Assembly: GCA_963575745.1 (NCBI GenBank)
Contig: CAUYUJ010018732.1
Span: forward strand, 92,742 to 114,599
Reading direction: 5' to 3'
DNA: 21,858 nucleotides
Origin: Prorocentrum cordatum
Taxonomy: Eukaryota; Sar; Dinophyceae; Prorocentrales; Prorocentraceae
Below the pieces are notes generated by a model. It was not told the DNA's origin. It worked only from the letters and a program-made list of their open reading frames with translations, and ran no database searches. Numbering within the stretch: the stretch's first letter is position 1; every line of letters starts with the position of its first letter. A program made the translations under genes and the position numbers. Positions 1 to 9,849 of the stretch are shown piece after piece.

Positions 1-285
1 ACGCAATCGGATAGGACGAGGAGGGAGAGATGGAAGTGAGCACGTGGAAGGGGTGGAGGGGGAGAAAGCGAGGGAGGTGAAAGGGAGGCAGGAGAAGAAG
101 GAGCAAGGCAGGAGTGGACCATGTTGATTTAGGAAGGGACGGGAGCGGTGAAGGGAACGGAGCGTCGTTCAACCGATCCCTGTCCCCACCGGCGTGGCGT
201 GGGCCCCCAGTGGCCGACGCACCCCCCCTAGATGCGGGTGATCGGCCACTTCCTTCGAGTTTCGAAGGGTATGCCTCCCGCTGGG

Positions 286-372
286 GCAATGCGATGGTGG
301 AGGTTCACTTCTCTCAGGTGGAGGTACTCCAGAGTTCGGGTACTCCACAGACACCATCTTCGTCTTCTTCTT

Positions 373-403
<31 letters not shown>

Positions 404-421
404 TTCGCAATGCGATGGTGG
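286..421. mobile_element. Possible short retroposed insertion with 15-bp target duplication
   Basis: The 15-mer GCAATGCGATGGTGG occurs exactly at 286-300 and again at 407-421. Between the copies are 106 bp ending in a (TTC)n tract (about 364-402) and a short TTATTC. A direct duplication with a simple-repeat tail next to the 3' copy is the layout left by non-LTR (SINE-like) retroposition. The body holds a small direct repeat, GGTACTCCA, about 330-352. No RNA polymerase III boxes are convincing. A tandem duplication followed by microsatellite growth would give a similar picture. Confidence 0.4.
364..402 (+). repeat. (TTC)n microsatellite
   Basis: Nearly pure TTC trinucleotide run, with short open frames on both strands that are artefacts of the repeat. 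Confidence 0.95.
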
Positions 422-663
422 GGGCCTGGATGGGGATCGGAGTGGGGGCAGGGCTCGGTGAAACGATGCTGAAGAGCGGCATAAGAGAAGTACCAACAGC
501 GAGGAGAGCGAACACGAGAAAACGAGCCCCAAGCCTCGTCCCGTCGCCCGGGTGCCGGAACGGCGGCGCCCAGCCGGTCTCCATCGCGCCTCCGAGGCGG
601 AGGGGGAGGGGGGGGCGGGGGCGGGGGCGAAACTGCTGCACGGCCTTCCCTCCCAACCGGGGT

Positions 664-721
664 TCCCCCCCCCTCCTCCTCCCCCCCCTCTTCCTCTTCC
701 TCCTCCTCCTCCTCCTCCTCG

Positions 722-786
<65 letters not shown>

Positions 787-806
787 CTCCTCTTCCTCCT
801 CCTGGT
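664..806 (+). repeat. (CTC/TTC)n polypyrimidine tract
   Basis: Interrupted CTC and TTC triplets, pyrimidine-only for about 140 bp. Open frames across it translate to poly-Leu, poly-Pro or poly-Arg and are not supported as genes. A polypurine/polypyrimidine mirror tract like this can adopt triplex (H-DNA) structure; that is inference. Confidence 0.93.
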
Positions 807-1186
807 TCTCGCCTTAGCGCGGCGCACATTCGTTTTACAAGTTGGCAAGAGTTACACGGAGTCCCATCGTCAACGTGTCAGAGATTGTGTTTTGAAAGGA
901 TTCAGGATGATGCGGGTGCAACCGTTATGTTGGCTCGCTGTGCTGAAGTCCCCGGAATGGTGTTCTGGCACGGTTCAGGGTTGTCAAGACGCAACAGTCA
1001 GGTTGATCCGCGGCGTTGAAATCCCGAGAACAAAGTGTTGGCATGCTTCAGGGTCATCAAACAGTTGGTTGTTTTCCAAAGAGGAAGTTCCCCCAATGGA
1101 CATGAACAGTTGTAGTGACCTATGGAGGGGAGCATGGAGGGAAAGTTGACTCCAACATCGTCAAAGACTCTTGGGTTTACACTGGT
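807..1186. other. Non-repetitive interval without a recognised gene
   Basis: About 380 bp of mixed-composition sequence between two polypyrimidine tracts. Open frames on both strands run in from the flanking repeats. I see no domain motif, no start that stands out and no RNA gene. Confidence 0.5.
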
Positions 1187-1580
1187 CCTCTTCTTCCTCC
1201 TCCTCCTTCTCCTCCTCCGCCTCCTCCTCCTGCGTTTCCTCCTCCTCCTCCTCATCCTCCTCCTCTTCCTCCACCTCCTCCTCCTCCTCCTACTACTCCT
1301 CTTCCTCCTCTTCCTCTTCCTGCTCCTCCTCATCCTGTTCCTGCTGTTCCTCTTGCTCCTGCACCTCCTCCTCCTCCTCCTCCTCATCATCCCCCTCCCC
1401 CGCCTCCTGTTCCTCCTGATCCTCCTCCTGCTCCTCCTCCTCCTCCTCCTCCTCCTCCTCCTCCTCCTCCTACGCCACCTCCTCCTCCTTCTCCCTCCTC
1501 ATTCCTCTTCCTCCCTCGTCCTCCTCCTCCTCCTGTTCCTCCTGTTCCTCCTTCTCCTGCGCCTTCTTCTCCTCCTCTCG
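1187..1580 (+). repeat. (CTC)n polypyrimidine tract
   Basis: About 390 bp of CTC triplets with CTT, CTG and CAC interruptions. It opens long frames in several phases. The 545-codon frame from 1122 to 2759 exists because this tract and the next ones share triplet periodicity, and its product is low-complexity Leu, Ser, Pro and Ile. Confidence 0.93.
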
Positions 1581-2293
1581 TTATTACTAGTATTAGTATT
1601 TTTATTATCTGTATTCTGGTTTTCCAATACTATTCGTATTCGTCTTGCTATGCTTAATCTGCTTCATAGGATTCGTATTCGTCTTCTGATGCTTATCATC
1701 ATAAATAATATTCATATCTTTCGTAATATACCTAGAATTCGTCTGACGAGTCTGAGTTTTAGTGTTGTTGGTGTTATTCTTATTCGTCGTTGTTTATCCA
1801 AACATCTTATCGTTTACAGTAGAATTAGTCGGCCTCCTCTTCCTCCTCCTCTTCCTCTTCCTCCTCCTCCATCATCCTCCCTCCCCCCCCCTTCTCCCTC
1901 CTCCTCTCTCCTCATAGATCATCCTTCTCCTCCTCATATTGTTCGAATGTTGTTATTGTTTGTAGTATTAGTTTCTCCGTCTTCTGATTATCTGCTTACC
2001 CTTACCATTATGAGTCCGCGTGTTATTATTGTTCGTCTTCTGCTTCGTCTTCTTCTTACCAGATTAAGTAGTATGTTTATTGTTAGTATGATTATTGTTA
2101 TTAGCATAAACATCCTTGGCAGTATGAGTATTATTCGCATTCGTCTTCTTATTACAACGACTCGTAGCATTAATATTAGTATGATTACTCGTCGTCTTCT
2201 CATTATTTGTCTTCTTATTAGTAGCAGCATGATTATTGTCATTTGCCTTAATATTGTCATTCATATTCGTAGTACTCGTGTTGTTATTGTGTT
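1581..2293 (+). repeat. AT-rich degenerate NNT triplet tract
   Basis: About 700 bp, interrupted by a CTC block at about 1831-1935, in which most triplets in one phase end in T (ATT, CGT, AGT, CTT, GTT, TAT). The composition is sharply more AT-rich than the surroundings. Triplet periodicity keeps one frame open throughout. No protein motif is visible and the encoded chain would be almost only Ile, Leu, Val, Ser and Arg, so I read it as a decayed or higher-order triplet repeat. Confidence 0.75.
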
Positions 2294-2311
2294 TCCTCCA
2301 CATGCTCCTCA

Positions 2312-2346
<35 letters not shown>

Positions 2347-2545
2347 CTCCTCCTCTTCCGTTCCTCCTCCTCCTCCTCCTCTTCCTCCCTCCCTCCTCCT
2401 CGCCTCCTCCTCCTCCTTCCTCCTCCTCCTCCCCTCCCCCCCGCCCTCCTCCTCCGCATCCTCCTCCTCCTCCTCCTCATCATCCTCCTTCTCCTCTTCC
2501 TCCTCCTCCTCCTCCTCCTCCTCCTCCTCCTCCTCCTCCTCATCT
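2294..2545 (+). repeat. (CTC)n polypyrimidine tract
   Basis: CTC triplets with CTT and CCC interruptions. The reverse strand gives the poly-Glu or poly-Arg frames seen here. It ends just before the 3' side of the minus-strand retrotransposon fragment. Confidence 0.93.
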
Positions 2546-2639
2546 AGGTCCTTTAGGTCCTTGGCGCAACGAGTCCTGCTCTGCAGCGCTCGCCACAAGA
2601 AAAAGTGTTGAAGAGGAACGGGAAAGAAGGTCAGATCTT

Positions 2640-3990
2640 GCAAATCAAAGAGGACCTACCGAACGCTTCTTTCGAACTGGGGCCCACCCCGCTCTTCAGC
2701 AGGCCCAAGGCTTTGCTCGCAGACCTGTTGCGAGGGCATCCGGGGCACCTCTCAGCTAGGTGCTTGACCTTCTTGGTTCCGAACGCCGCGCAAAGACTGC
2801 ACCAGATGAGTCTCCCTGTCCATGCCAGGGGTGGTGAGAGGGGTCTGACCATCGGGCAACTCTTGGGAGACCCGTGCAGGGAAAAGCGCACATGGCCGCT
2901 CCTGACTGGTCGCGCACCCCGCATCTCTGGCAGGCCGATCTTCTGCCAGCCTTCACCACACCGTGCCCACTCGGTTCAGGCACTAGTTCCAAAATGTCGG
3001 GAGCTTTCAGACGTTGGGTTTGCAACGGTCCTCATCACCTAAAGTGAGCCGAGCTGAGGCCCCACCACTCTTGGCCGTCAAACAGGGCCAACCCACGGAT
3101 TCCAACATCTTGGGCCTTGAGCTCGTTCCTCAAATCAGGCGGCCTGGGTTGCATGGGGGCGCCAAGCTTGGCCTCTCGGCCAGCCTCTCCGTTGCCTCTC
3201 CAAGCCCACCAGGCCGTTCCTCGTGCGCCCACCTTCGCCCAGGACTGGTGGCTACGAATCTTGCTCAGAGTGACAGGAGCCATGAGGTCGCTAGCTCCAT
3301 CAAAAATCCGTCTCCGCGCCCCCAGACATCTAAAACCATCTGGCAGTCGCGCGCCACTGTTGAGGGCTCGACCCCAGCACGGCATAGCAGCCTATGCCAA
3401 GCATAACCCTCCGCGCAGCCCGCCTGCTGGACGGGGCGGGGCAGGCCAAAACAAACTCCATCGTAATCGCCATGGCGGTCGATCATGACAACGCCCCAGC
3501 CAGCTTTCTCACTCGCAACGCCTCCAGGCGAGAGAGAAGACCCATCAATGGCGACCTGGCCACTGAAGGAACCATTCGGTGGGCGCGCCCTCCAGCACCC
3601 TCCAGACGACGGCTTGATCCGACCGCGGGAGGGGGGGCTGAGAAGGCCAGGCTGGGTTTCGGACGCCGCGTGGTTCCAACGTCAAACGGGCCACCGTTCC
3701 GAATAGCCTCGATAGCACCAGGGAGGTCGACCTCGCGCCTGATCCACCATGTCGCGGGGCATTCAACCAGACGATGCTTAGGAGTTCCCATTTCTCCACA
3801 GAACTTGCACTGGTGAGTGGCAGCGCGCCGGTCCATCAACGACGCACGCTGCGTGGGGTGCACCCCCGCAACAACGCCTGCGACGCGGCCTCGGCCAATT
3901 GCCCTGCCCCACGTAGACGCTGCAGCAATTCAATGATGGGTTCCAGTCTAGGTAATCCCCGAAGCACGCTGCCGCGCGACTGAAGACCAT
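2640..3990 (-). pseudogene. Degenerate C-terminal part of a non-LTR retrotransposon polyprotein (RNase H and zinc fingers)
   Basis: Reading 5' to 3' on the minus strand, successive blocks of a LINE-type ORF2 tail are visible but lie in different frames. A helical block (PIIELLQRLRG...) at about 3960-3880 resembles the end of a reverse transcriptase. A CCHC knuckle, C-x2-C-x7-H-x4-C (CKFCGEMGTPKHRLVEC), lies at 3809-3759. An RNase H domain spans 3567-3265, with AIDGS (Asp 3546-3544), AEGYAW (Glu 3411-3409) and ARDCQ (Asp 3348-3346). After another shift its last part (KIRSHQSW ... RGNGEAGREAK) lies at 3262-3167, with Gly at 3181-3179 where the family has its last catalytic Asp. A final C-x2-C ... 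H-x4-C finger (WCSLC ... KHLAERC) starts near 2804. At least three frame changes and the lost Asp indicate a dead copy. No reverse transcriptase palm is visible; the gap and a repeat lie upstream. Family identity is from motif order only. Confidence 0.8.
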
Positions 3991-4220
3991 GCAAATCGCA
4001 GAGGAGGGAGACTTCGGCGCCTGCCTAGACGAGTGACCCGAGGGACTTCTCCACGAGGCAGTCGAAGTCGAGCGCGCCTCCTCTCGGACCCCCCCAGACA
4101 ATCGGATGCAAAAAGAAGTTCCCGACCCATGCGTCTCAAGGTGCAAACCGCGGCCCCGCCAGGGCCGCGAACATGGTTCCAACCGACGTCGGGATCGGCC
4201 AGGCAGGCCCCAAAGAGGTC

Positions 4221-4258
4221 GTCCTCCTCCTCCTCCTCCTCCTCCTCCTCCTCCTCCT
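4221..4258 (+). repeat. (TCC)n microsatellite running into the gap
   Basis: Pure TCC triplets interrupted by the run of N. The gap is probably an unresolved expansion of this repeat or a scaffold join. Confidence 0.95.
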
Positions 4259-4358
4259 NNNNNNNNNNNNNNNNNNNNNNNNNNNNNNNNNNNNNNNNNN
4301 NNNNNNNNNNNNNNNNNNNNNNNNNNNNNNNNNNNNNNNNNNNNNNNNNNNNNNNNNN
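4259..4358. other. Assembly gap of 100 N
   Basis: Exactly 100 N, the conventional length for a gap of unknown size. Frames drawn across it are meaningless. Confidence 0.99.
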
Positions 4359-4788
4359 GGAGCCCAGCGACGCTCCCGCAGGAGGCGGCGCCAGATTCGG
4401 TCAACCAGTCGCGACCCTAATGTTAGGTTGCTCCCATCGTACTTAAGGGCCACATCCCATAAGTAATTTCGAGTACGCAGAAAAAGTGCCGAAAGAGTTT
4501 CGAAACAGTGTCGAAACAGTGTCGGACGAGTGTCTCCTAGGGCCCGACACAAGAGAACCCTCGAACATCGGTATTTTTCTGGTGCTCGGAATTATTTCTG
4601 GTGATCAAAGCTAAAGTAGGTCGGACTCGATTGGACAGGACACGCGAGAGGACAAGAGACCCTTCCGAGGGCCACATTGCCACAGGAATGCAGGAAGCAT
4701 GGGTCGCGAGACAGAGGACACAAGGGCACCCTTGGTTTGGCAGGGTCGACCTACTAATCTGGGCCGACTGTGGTGTTTCCTCCTGCTT
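4359..4788. other. Interval without a recognised gene
   Basis: About 430 bp between the gap and a decamer array. A minus-strand open frame (4359-4552) has unremarkable composition and no motif. It could be upstream retrotransposon sequence, but I cannot show that. Short repeats such as GTGTCGAAACA occur near 4500. Confidence 0.45.
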
Positions 4789-4896
4789 GGGCGCATTGTG
4801 TAGCATTGTTTGGCATTGCGTGGCATTGCTTGGCATTGCCACGCATTGCTACGCATAGCATGGCATGGCATTGCTTGGCAGTGCATTGCGTGGCGG
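4789..4896 (+). repeat. Decamer tandem array, TGGCATTGCK
   Basis: About ten degenerate copies of a 10-bp unit (TGGCATTGCT/G, with GCATTGCTAC variants). Array length is about 108 bp. Overlapping open frames on both strands are repeat artefacts. Confidence 0.85.
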
Positions 4897-4904
4897 GGGC
4901 ACCA

Positions 4905-5225
4905 CGAAGCCAAAGTCAAGGAACCAAGGAGCCAAAACCAGGGAACAAAACAAGGAGCCAACAGAGCCAAGACCAAGGAACCTAGAAACAAAGACTAAGG
5001 GTCCGATGAACGAAGCAAGACCAGGGAGCCAAGGAACCGACCAAGGAACCAAAACACAAGGAACAAAGACCAAGGAACCAAGACCAAGGAGCCAAAAACC
5101 AAGACCAAGGAACCAAGACCAAGAAACCAAGGCCAAGGAACCAAGACCAATGTACCAGAAACCAAGGAACAAAGACCACGAAACCCAAAACCACAATACC
5201 AAACAATCGAGGCACCCGGGCAACG
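4905..5225 (+). repeat. Degenerate AAGGAACCAAGACC tandem array
   Basis: About 320 bp built from AAGGAACC, AAGACC and AAGGAGCC words in irregular order. The plus frame 4865-5521 gives a Lys/Pro/Thr/Gln-rich chain; the minus frame gives Trp/Phe/Leu-rich repeats. Period drift and lack of a motif argue for a satellite, not a protein. Confidence 0.82.
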
Positions 5226-5640
5226 CCATGTCAGGAAACAAGTCCAAGGAAATCCAAGGAACTCCCGTGGAAGGAGACAAAGCCAAAGAACCCTGCGGCG
5301 CAAGCCGGCAACCGCAACCACCGGCTTTTCGCATACCAAGCAGAAACCTGAAGGCAAAGCCAACTTGGGTAAAGTCATCTGTACCAAAACCATGCACTCG
5401 AATCCAAATTTACCAACGAGCTCCCGGCCTGCATTTTGTTGATGGAACCAGCAGAAGACAGCACAAAGAGGAGGGGGAGTACGGTCAGAAGATGTGGAAC
5501 AGGTGGGGCGAGAAGAAATGAGGGAAAGGAGGACGGAGAGAACGAGGACAATGATAGGGGAGGAAGAGCAGCAGCAGGGTAAGGTTGATAAAGCCAGAAG
5601 GAGGGGGAGAGGGACAAGGAGAAAGAGGAAGCACGGAATA
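5226..5640. other. Interval without a recognised gene
   Basis: The plus frame from the AAGGAACC array continues to 5521, followed by GGAGA-rich sequence to about 5640. Residues after the array show no motif. Nothing else is visible. Confidence 0.4.
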
Positions 5641-5679
5641 TACATATCTATATATATGCAGAGAGAGATAGAGAGAGAA

Positions 5680-5689
5680 TAAAAAAAAA

Positions 5690-5723
<34 letters not shown>

Positions 5724-5844
5724 ACACATAGTTTTAAAATATATATATATATATAATATATATATAATATATATATATATTTATATATATATATATTATA
5801 TATAATAATATATTTTTTAATATAAAAAAAAAAAAAAAAAAAAA

Positions 5845-5901
<57 letters not shown>

Positions 5902-5910
5902 AAAAAAAAA
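5680..5910 (+). repeat. Poly-A / (TA)n / poly-A block
   Basis: A run of A with one C at 5680-5722, an alternating TA-rich stretch at about 5737-5822, then A with rare T or C to 5910. It is strongly AT-rich in a GC-rich neighbourhood. Long homopolymers like these are prone to sequencing and assembly length error. Confidence 0.95.
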
Positions 5911-6640
5911 CGATATGGGAGTCCTGAAAACGCATGCACGCCCCCCACACCAAGATCGTCTGGGGTGGGATGTTCAGCTGCGCGGTCGCGCCGCCTGGAT
6001 CCCAATCCACGTTCAATACGTAACTCGCACTGCGCCTGCATCTACCCTCGTCAACGAGGGTTAAAGTGTCGTGCGTCGCGGCAGGCGGAGCCCCGTTCCG
6101 CGGGGCGCGGGAAGATCAGGATCGAGACAACGTCGCGTCGGGGGAGGCCCCGCTCTGCGACTGCTGGCGACTCGAAGCGCCGTCAGAGCGCCGGGATATC
6201 GACATCGCGAGAGCGCCTCGCGCCAAGCGTGGTTGCGCACATGGGTCGCATCGTCGGGGGCCTCTCTCCACAATTGGTGGCACGCCGGGGTGCCGCCAGT
6301 GCGCGGGCAAGTCGGGATCAAGAAAGCATTGCGCGTCGAGCGCCGAGGCGCCGCCGCGTCGCACCGGCGGGGGCATCGGTCCAGGACCGGTGGGCCTCGC
6401 TGTGCGACCCGGCGCGCGCGCGCGCGGGCGGGGGTCTCGGTGCGGGGGCGGGCCCCGCGAAATGGCGGCGCAGTGCTGGGCGGGGTCCGCCGCGAAGCGT
6501 GCACCAAAACAAGCGCACCTGAAGCCATGATCCCACGTGCCGCGGGCTGCCGCAGGCGTGCTGCCGCCCCGCGCGTGCGCCCGTGCAGCGCAGCGGCCAC
6601 AGCGGCCACAGCGCAGCGGCCCGCGAGCCTGGTGCTCCTC
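5911..6640. other. GC-rich interval with overlapping open frames, no supported gene
   Basis: Frames of more than 200 codons are open on both strands at about 6061-6871, which follows from high GC and scarce stop codons. Their products are Arg/Ala/Gly/Pro-rich without domain motifs. A (CG)n run lies at about 6411-6428, and near-repeated AGCGGCCAC words lie at 6590-6620. Confidence 0.5.
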
Positions 6641-6644
6641 TCCG

Positions 6645-7259
6645 CTAGGCGGAGAGAACGCGAAGACCCCCGTTCCGAGGACTTTCCCCGGGGAACCGCT
6701 GGGGTCCCCCCTTGTCGAGGCTCTCTGCGTGGAACACTCCCCCCGCGGCCTCCCGGCGTGCAACTGCCACGCACGGGTGGACGTCAGCACGTTGGCTAAC
6801 ATCCCGAGCAAAAGAGGCGGGACAAGCCAAGCGAACGTCGGCAGGTCCCGAGAGCGCTGAAAAGCCTTCACCCCTTCCCCCAGAGCTACACTGGGCCCCC
6901 CACGAGGACAAGGCGGTCGAATTAATCTCTGTCACGCCCAGAAACGAAGGAAGCGCAGCCCGCGTCCTCGCGTCGCCCGAAGGCGGGCGAAGATTAGCCT
7001 CGCCCGCCCCACCAGGATCGAGGATCCAGAAACGAGGTTCGAGGATCGAGGCCTCGAGTCTTGACTCCCGTTCCTTCGCCCGAAACTCCGCTGAGGGCTC
7101 CGAGCGGCAGTCGCCCTCGCCTGACGTCAATCGGGCAAGGCGCTCGTCCCAGAGAGGGGGCGCGGTCGCGCGCGCGCTCGCCCAACTGGCCGAGGCGAGT
7201 AGGCAGAGGAGCCAGACGAGGAGAACCCGGAGGAGGAACGACAGGAGGGGAAGAAGCAT
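6645..7259 (-). CDS. Possible secreted or membrane-targeted hypothetical protein, 204 aa
   Basis: I do not recognise a family. From the ATG at 7259-7257 the first ~30 residues are MLLPLLSFLLRVLLVWLLCL followed by LASASWASARA. This is a hydrophobic helix ending in small residues, the form of a signal peptide with an Ala-x-Ala-like cleavage site. The rest is Ala/Arg/Ser/Pro-rich with no motif. It lies on the same strand as the other candidate genes. In favour: the targeting-like start. Against: GC-rich DNA opens frames freely here, frames are also open on the other strand, and the hydrophobic run could come from the CTC-like triplets of the neighbourhood. Introns could also interrupt it. Confidence 0.27.
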   Translation of the reverse strand: MLLPLLSFLLRVLLVWLLCLLASASWASARATAPPLWDERLARLTSGEGDCRSEPSAEFRAKERESRLEASILEPRFWILDPGGAGEANLRPPSGDARTRAALPSFLGVTEINSTALSSWGAQCSSGGRGEGFSALSGPADVRLACPASFARDVSQRADVHPCVAVARREAAGGVFHAESLDKGGPQRFPGESPRNGGLRVLSA

Positions 7260-7544
7260 CAGCAGCAAGGAGGAGGGAGAAAGGCGGCGCCGGGAAGACG
7301 CGGAGTAAGAGGAGGGGGAAAGGAACGGAATGGACACTTCGGGCGGACAGAGCACTGCAGATCAGCATGGGCGCGCCACGGGACACGGCACAACCCTCCC
7401 GGCTCCCAACTGGACCCAAGGGGCAGGGAGGGGCGGGGAGGGAGAGGCGAAGCACGCACGCAAACCCACGCGCCACCCACTGCCTCCCCATGCGGCTCCA
7501 GGAGCCTGCGCGCGCGCGCCCCGCCGCGGCCCGCCGAAGAGGGG

Positions 7545-7612
7545 GAAGAGGCGGAGGAGGAGGAAAACGAGGAGGAGGAGGAGGAGGAGGAGGAGGAGGA
7601 GGAAGAAGGGGG
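7545..7612 (+). repeat. (GGA)n tract
   Basis: GGA/GAA triplets of about 70 bp near the 3' side of the minus-strand coding-like blocks that begin at 7620. Confidence 0.9.
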
Positions 7613-7619
7613 CGGGGCC

Positions 7620-8900
7620 GCACGCCCGCGCACGAATTCTCCTTCAGACCGTGGATACACTTCGCGAGCCCTCCGTCCGGCATCATCGTGAGCATGTCGA
7701 AATGTCTTTCACAGACATCACCCGACTGCGTCAGCGAGGATCCGAGTTCCTCCTTGGGCCCGGGCAGCTGCACCTTCAGCTCCTCTTTCTCCAGAGTTCG
7801 GCCATATGCCCCTTCGTGACGTCCGTGACCTTACGTTGGTCTACACTGACTGCAACTGTAGGCGCCTTCTTCTCCCTCTTGAGTGCGACCAGCTGATTGT
7901 TCGTCTCTTGGGCGAAATTGTCCATAGAAATACATGTATCTATGTGTATATATATATATACATACATATATACATCTGTATATATAGCGTGCACCTGCAT
8001 CCCCCCGCTGATATTGCCAAAATATGCGTAGAGTTCCCACCTGCGCATTCGTCGCGCCAGTAGTCTTGCCAAGGTCTATAAAAATCTGGCCGGGCTCCAA
8101 GGTGTGGCACCCAGCAAGCGTTTCCAGCTGGCGAACCTGCAATTCTAACCCCTTTTCACAACCTCAGCCAAGTGCGCCTTCATCCCGCCTCCTTCGATGC
8201 TGACAAAATACTGCAGGTGCACACATGTACATATTTGCGCCTTGCTCCTGATACAGCGTCGCCAGGTCCATTTCGCAAGGCATGTCGTGCTTCGTGGTGC
8301 TCGACGAGCTCCAACCGAGTTTCCCGAGCAGGTGGTATGCCGGCAGCGAATGTACATCCGTGATATTGTCGGGATAGTATCCGCCTTTTCTTTTTCTTTT
8401 GGAGTCGGGCATGGGCAGTGGCCCGCCCCGCAGCGCCGATGATCTCAGAGCGAAACAGTGTTGATCAGATGCTGTAGCGCCCAGTCTATGGCGAGCGCAT
8501 CGGTGTGAAAAGCCGACTCCGCTGAACGCAACAGCGAGCCCCGCCGCACGAAAGCTCGACACTAGAAAAAGCCTTGCCCTCAGGAGCACCTTCGCCGCGT
8601 CGTCGATATTGTCGAGATCCGTCGTGCTCTGCGTGGTGCCCAGCGCGCGCCCCTTGAGCGCCCATCACTGGTGGGCCTCCCTGTTGATGCCCTCAATTGG
8701 CCATCGCTCGGACGTCCATTCCCTGTGTTTTTTTCGATTTCGTGCGTGGTTTTTTCCCAATGATCAAGGATGCTCCTCGATGGTCCTCGCCGAAGGAAAC
8801 AATGCACACGCCCGAGCGACGCCAAGACAACCTCTTCCACCATGTTGTGCTCGGCGGGCGCCTGCCCGAGCACCGGCGAGCTACCGACGAGCTTGCCCAA
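7620..8900 (-). CDS. Unrecognised multi-block (probably multi-exon) gene
   Basis: A chain of minus-strand blocks with normal, mixed amino-acid content, unlike the repeat frames around them. In order: a block with HNMVEEVVLASLGRVHCFLRR (about 8850-8725); one with EWTSERWPIEGINREAHQ and LDNIDDAAKVLLRAR (about 8725-8570); SAFHTDALAIDWALQHLINT ending at a stop at 8445; YYPDNITDVHSLPAYHLLGK and onward (8379-8220); VSIEGGGMKAHLAEVVKRG (8205-8148); LQVRQLETLAGCHTLEPGQI (8142-8000); MDNFAQETNNQLVALKREKK (7925-7779); and TLEKEELKVQLPGPKEELGS (about 7800-7620), which looks coiled-coil-like. Block changes involve frame shifts, so introns or decay lie between them. Splice sites, start and end are not resolved, and a TA/CA microsatellite lies between two blocks. 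I know no family for it; a fragmented transposon gene is an alternative. Confidence 0.5.
7948..7990 (+). repeat. (TA/CA)n microsatellite
   Basis: Alternating TATATA/CATACA run lying between two minus-strand coding-like blocks, so probably intronic. Confidence 0.85.
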
Positions 8901-9084
8901 AGGCCGCGTGACTGAAAATCGCCACCTCGAGGCCGCTGCGCCTCACCAGCGCGAGAACCCCCTCGGCGGGGAATGGAAAGATGGCACGCGCGATTTCTGC
9001 AGCCCGGTGTTGCGGCAGTTCATGACCAGGCACACGGCCGCCCCCATGCCGCAACCGCCATAACGCGGGCATAAATCCCACAGC

Positions 9085-9341
9085 GTGACGGCCCCGCGGG
9101 GTCAAAAAACCAACGCGCCACTCAGCGCCACTCACCGCCGCTCGGCGCCACTCTGCGCCACTCAGCGCCAGTCAACGCCATTCGGCGCCACTCCAGGGAG
9201 CAACTCAACTTCGAACGGCGCCACTCGACGCCACTCAACGCCACTCGGCGCCACTCAACGCCACTCGGCGCCACTCGGCGCCACTCGGCGCCAGTCAGCG
9301 CCACTCGGCACCACTCAACGCCACCCGGCGCCACTCAGCGG
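9085..9341 (+). repeat. GCGCCACTC-type decamer array with conserved flank (left copy)
   Basis: Tandem 10-bp units GCGCCACTCA/G (variants GCGCCAGTCA, ACGCCACTCG) run from about 9113 to 9341. They are preceded by GTGACGGCC and, after a variable stretch, CAAAAAACCAACGCGCCACTC. The same flank and array recur in inverted orientation at 17723-17821, so the flank belongs to the repeat. Frames across it encode Ser/Thr/Ala/Pro repeats and are not credible genes. Confidence 0.9.
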
Positions 9342-9357
9342 CTGCAGGAAGAAAATG

Positions 9358-9443
9358 ATGGGGAGGGTGGGGAGGAGGACGAGGACGAAGACGAAAAGGA
9401 GGAGGGCGAGGAGGATGAGGAGGAGGACGACGACGACAACGAG
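9358..9443 (+). repeat. (GGA/GAC)n tract
   Basis: Degenerate GGA and GAC triplets directly following the decamer array. Confidence 0.85.
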
Positions 9444-9845
9444 TAGGAGGGCCCTGCCCCGCCCTTCCCCGTCCCGTCGCCCCCGCCCCTCCCTCATTCT
9501 CCTCCCCCCCCATCCGATCCTTCGATATCCTCGGGCTGGGGGTGGTGCACACTAACAGCAGGGCCATCTTAAATCGCAAGCAGTGGGGGAGCAGGGGTGT
9601 CCAATCTAGACTCGACACCGTGCATCTATTGTCCGCTCTTCGATAAGCCATCGAAAAGTTGCCAAAGCACGCCATCGGATGATTGCCAGAGCGGAAATCC
9701 TCACCTCGGGAACAAGCGAGCTGCGGCGAAGGGACGCTTAACTAGAGGAAGACGCAGAGGACGACTGGAGGGCTTACGAGGAGCATCGGAACACAGGAAG
9801 CAAATCAGGACGCAGGAGGCCACTGGAACCTCGCGAGCCCGGGGG
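9444..9845. other. Interval without a recognised gene
   Basis: About 400 bp of mixed sequence. A plus frame starting at 9597 and a minus frame ending at 9295 cross it. Neither shows a motif and the plus frame runs on into a foldback repeat and a poly-A tract. Confidence 0.45.
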
Positions 9846-9849
9846 TGGG

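Noticed and set aside
1122-2759. 545-codon plus-strand open frame
   Set aside because: It is kept open by triplet periodicity of CTC and NNT repeats. The product is low-complexity Leu, Ile, Ser and Pro with no motif.
4865-5521. 218-codon Lys/Pro/Thr-rich plus frame
   Set aside because: Mostly the AAGGAACCAAGACC array; the period drifts and no start or motif stands out.
6061-6871. Long open frames on both strands (237-251 codons)
   Set aside because: Frames are open in several phases at once because of high GC. Composition is Arg/Ala/Pro-rich and no domain or splice evidence favours any of them.
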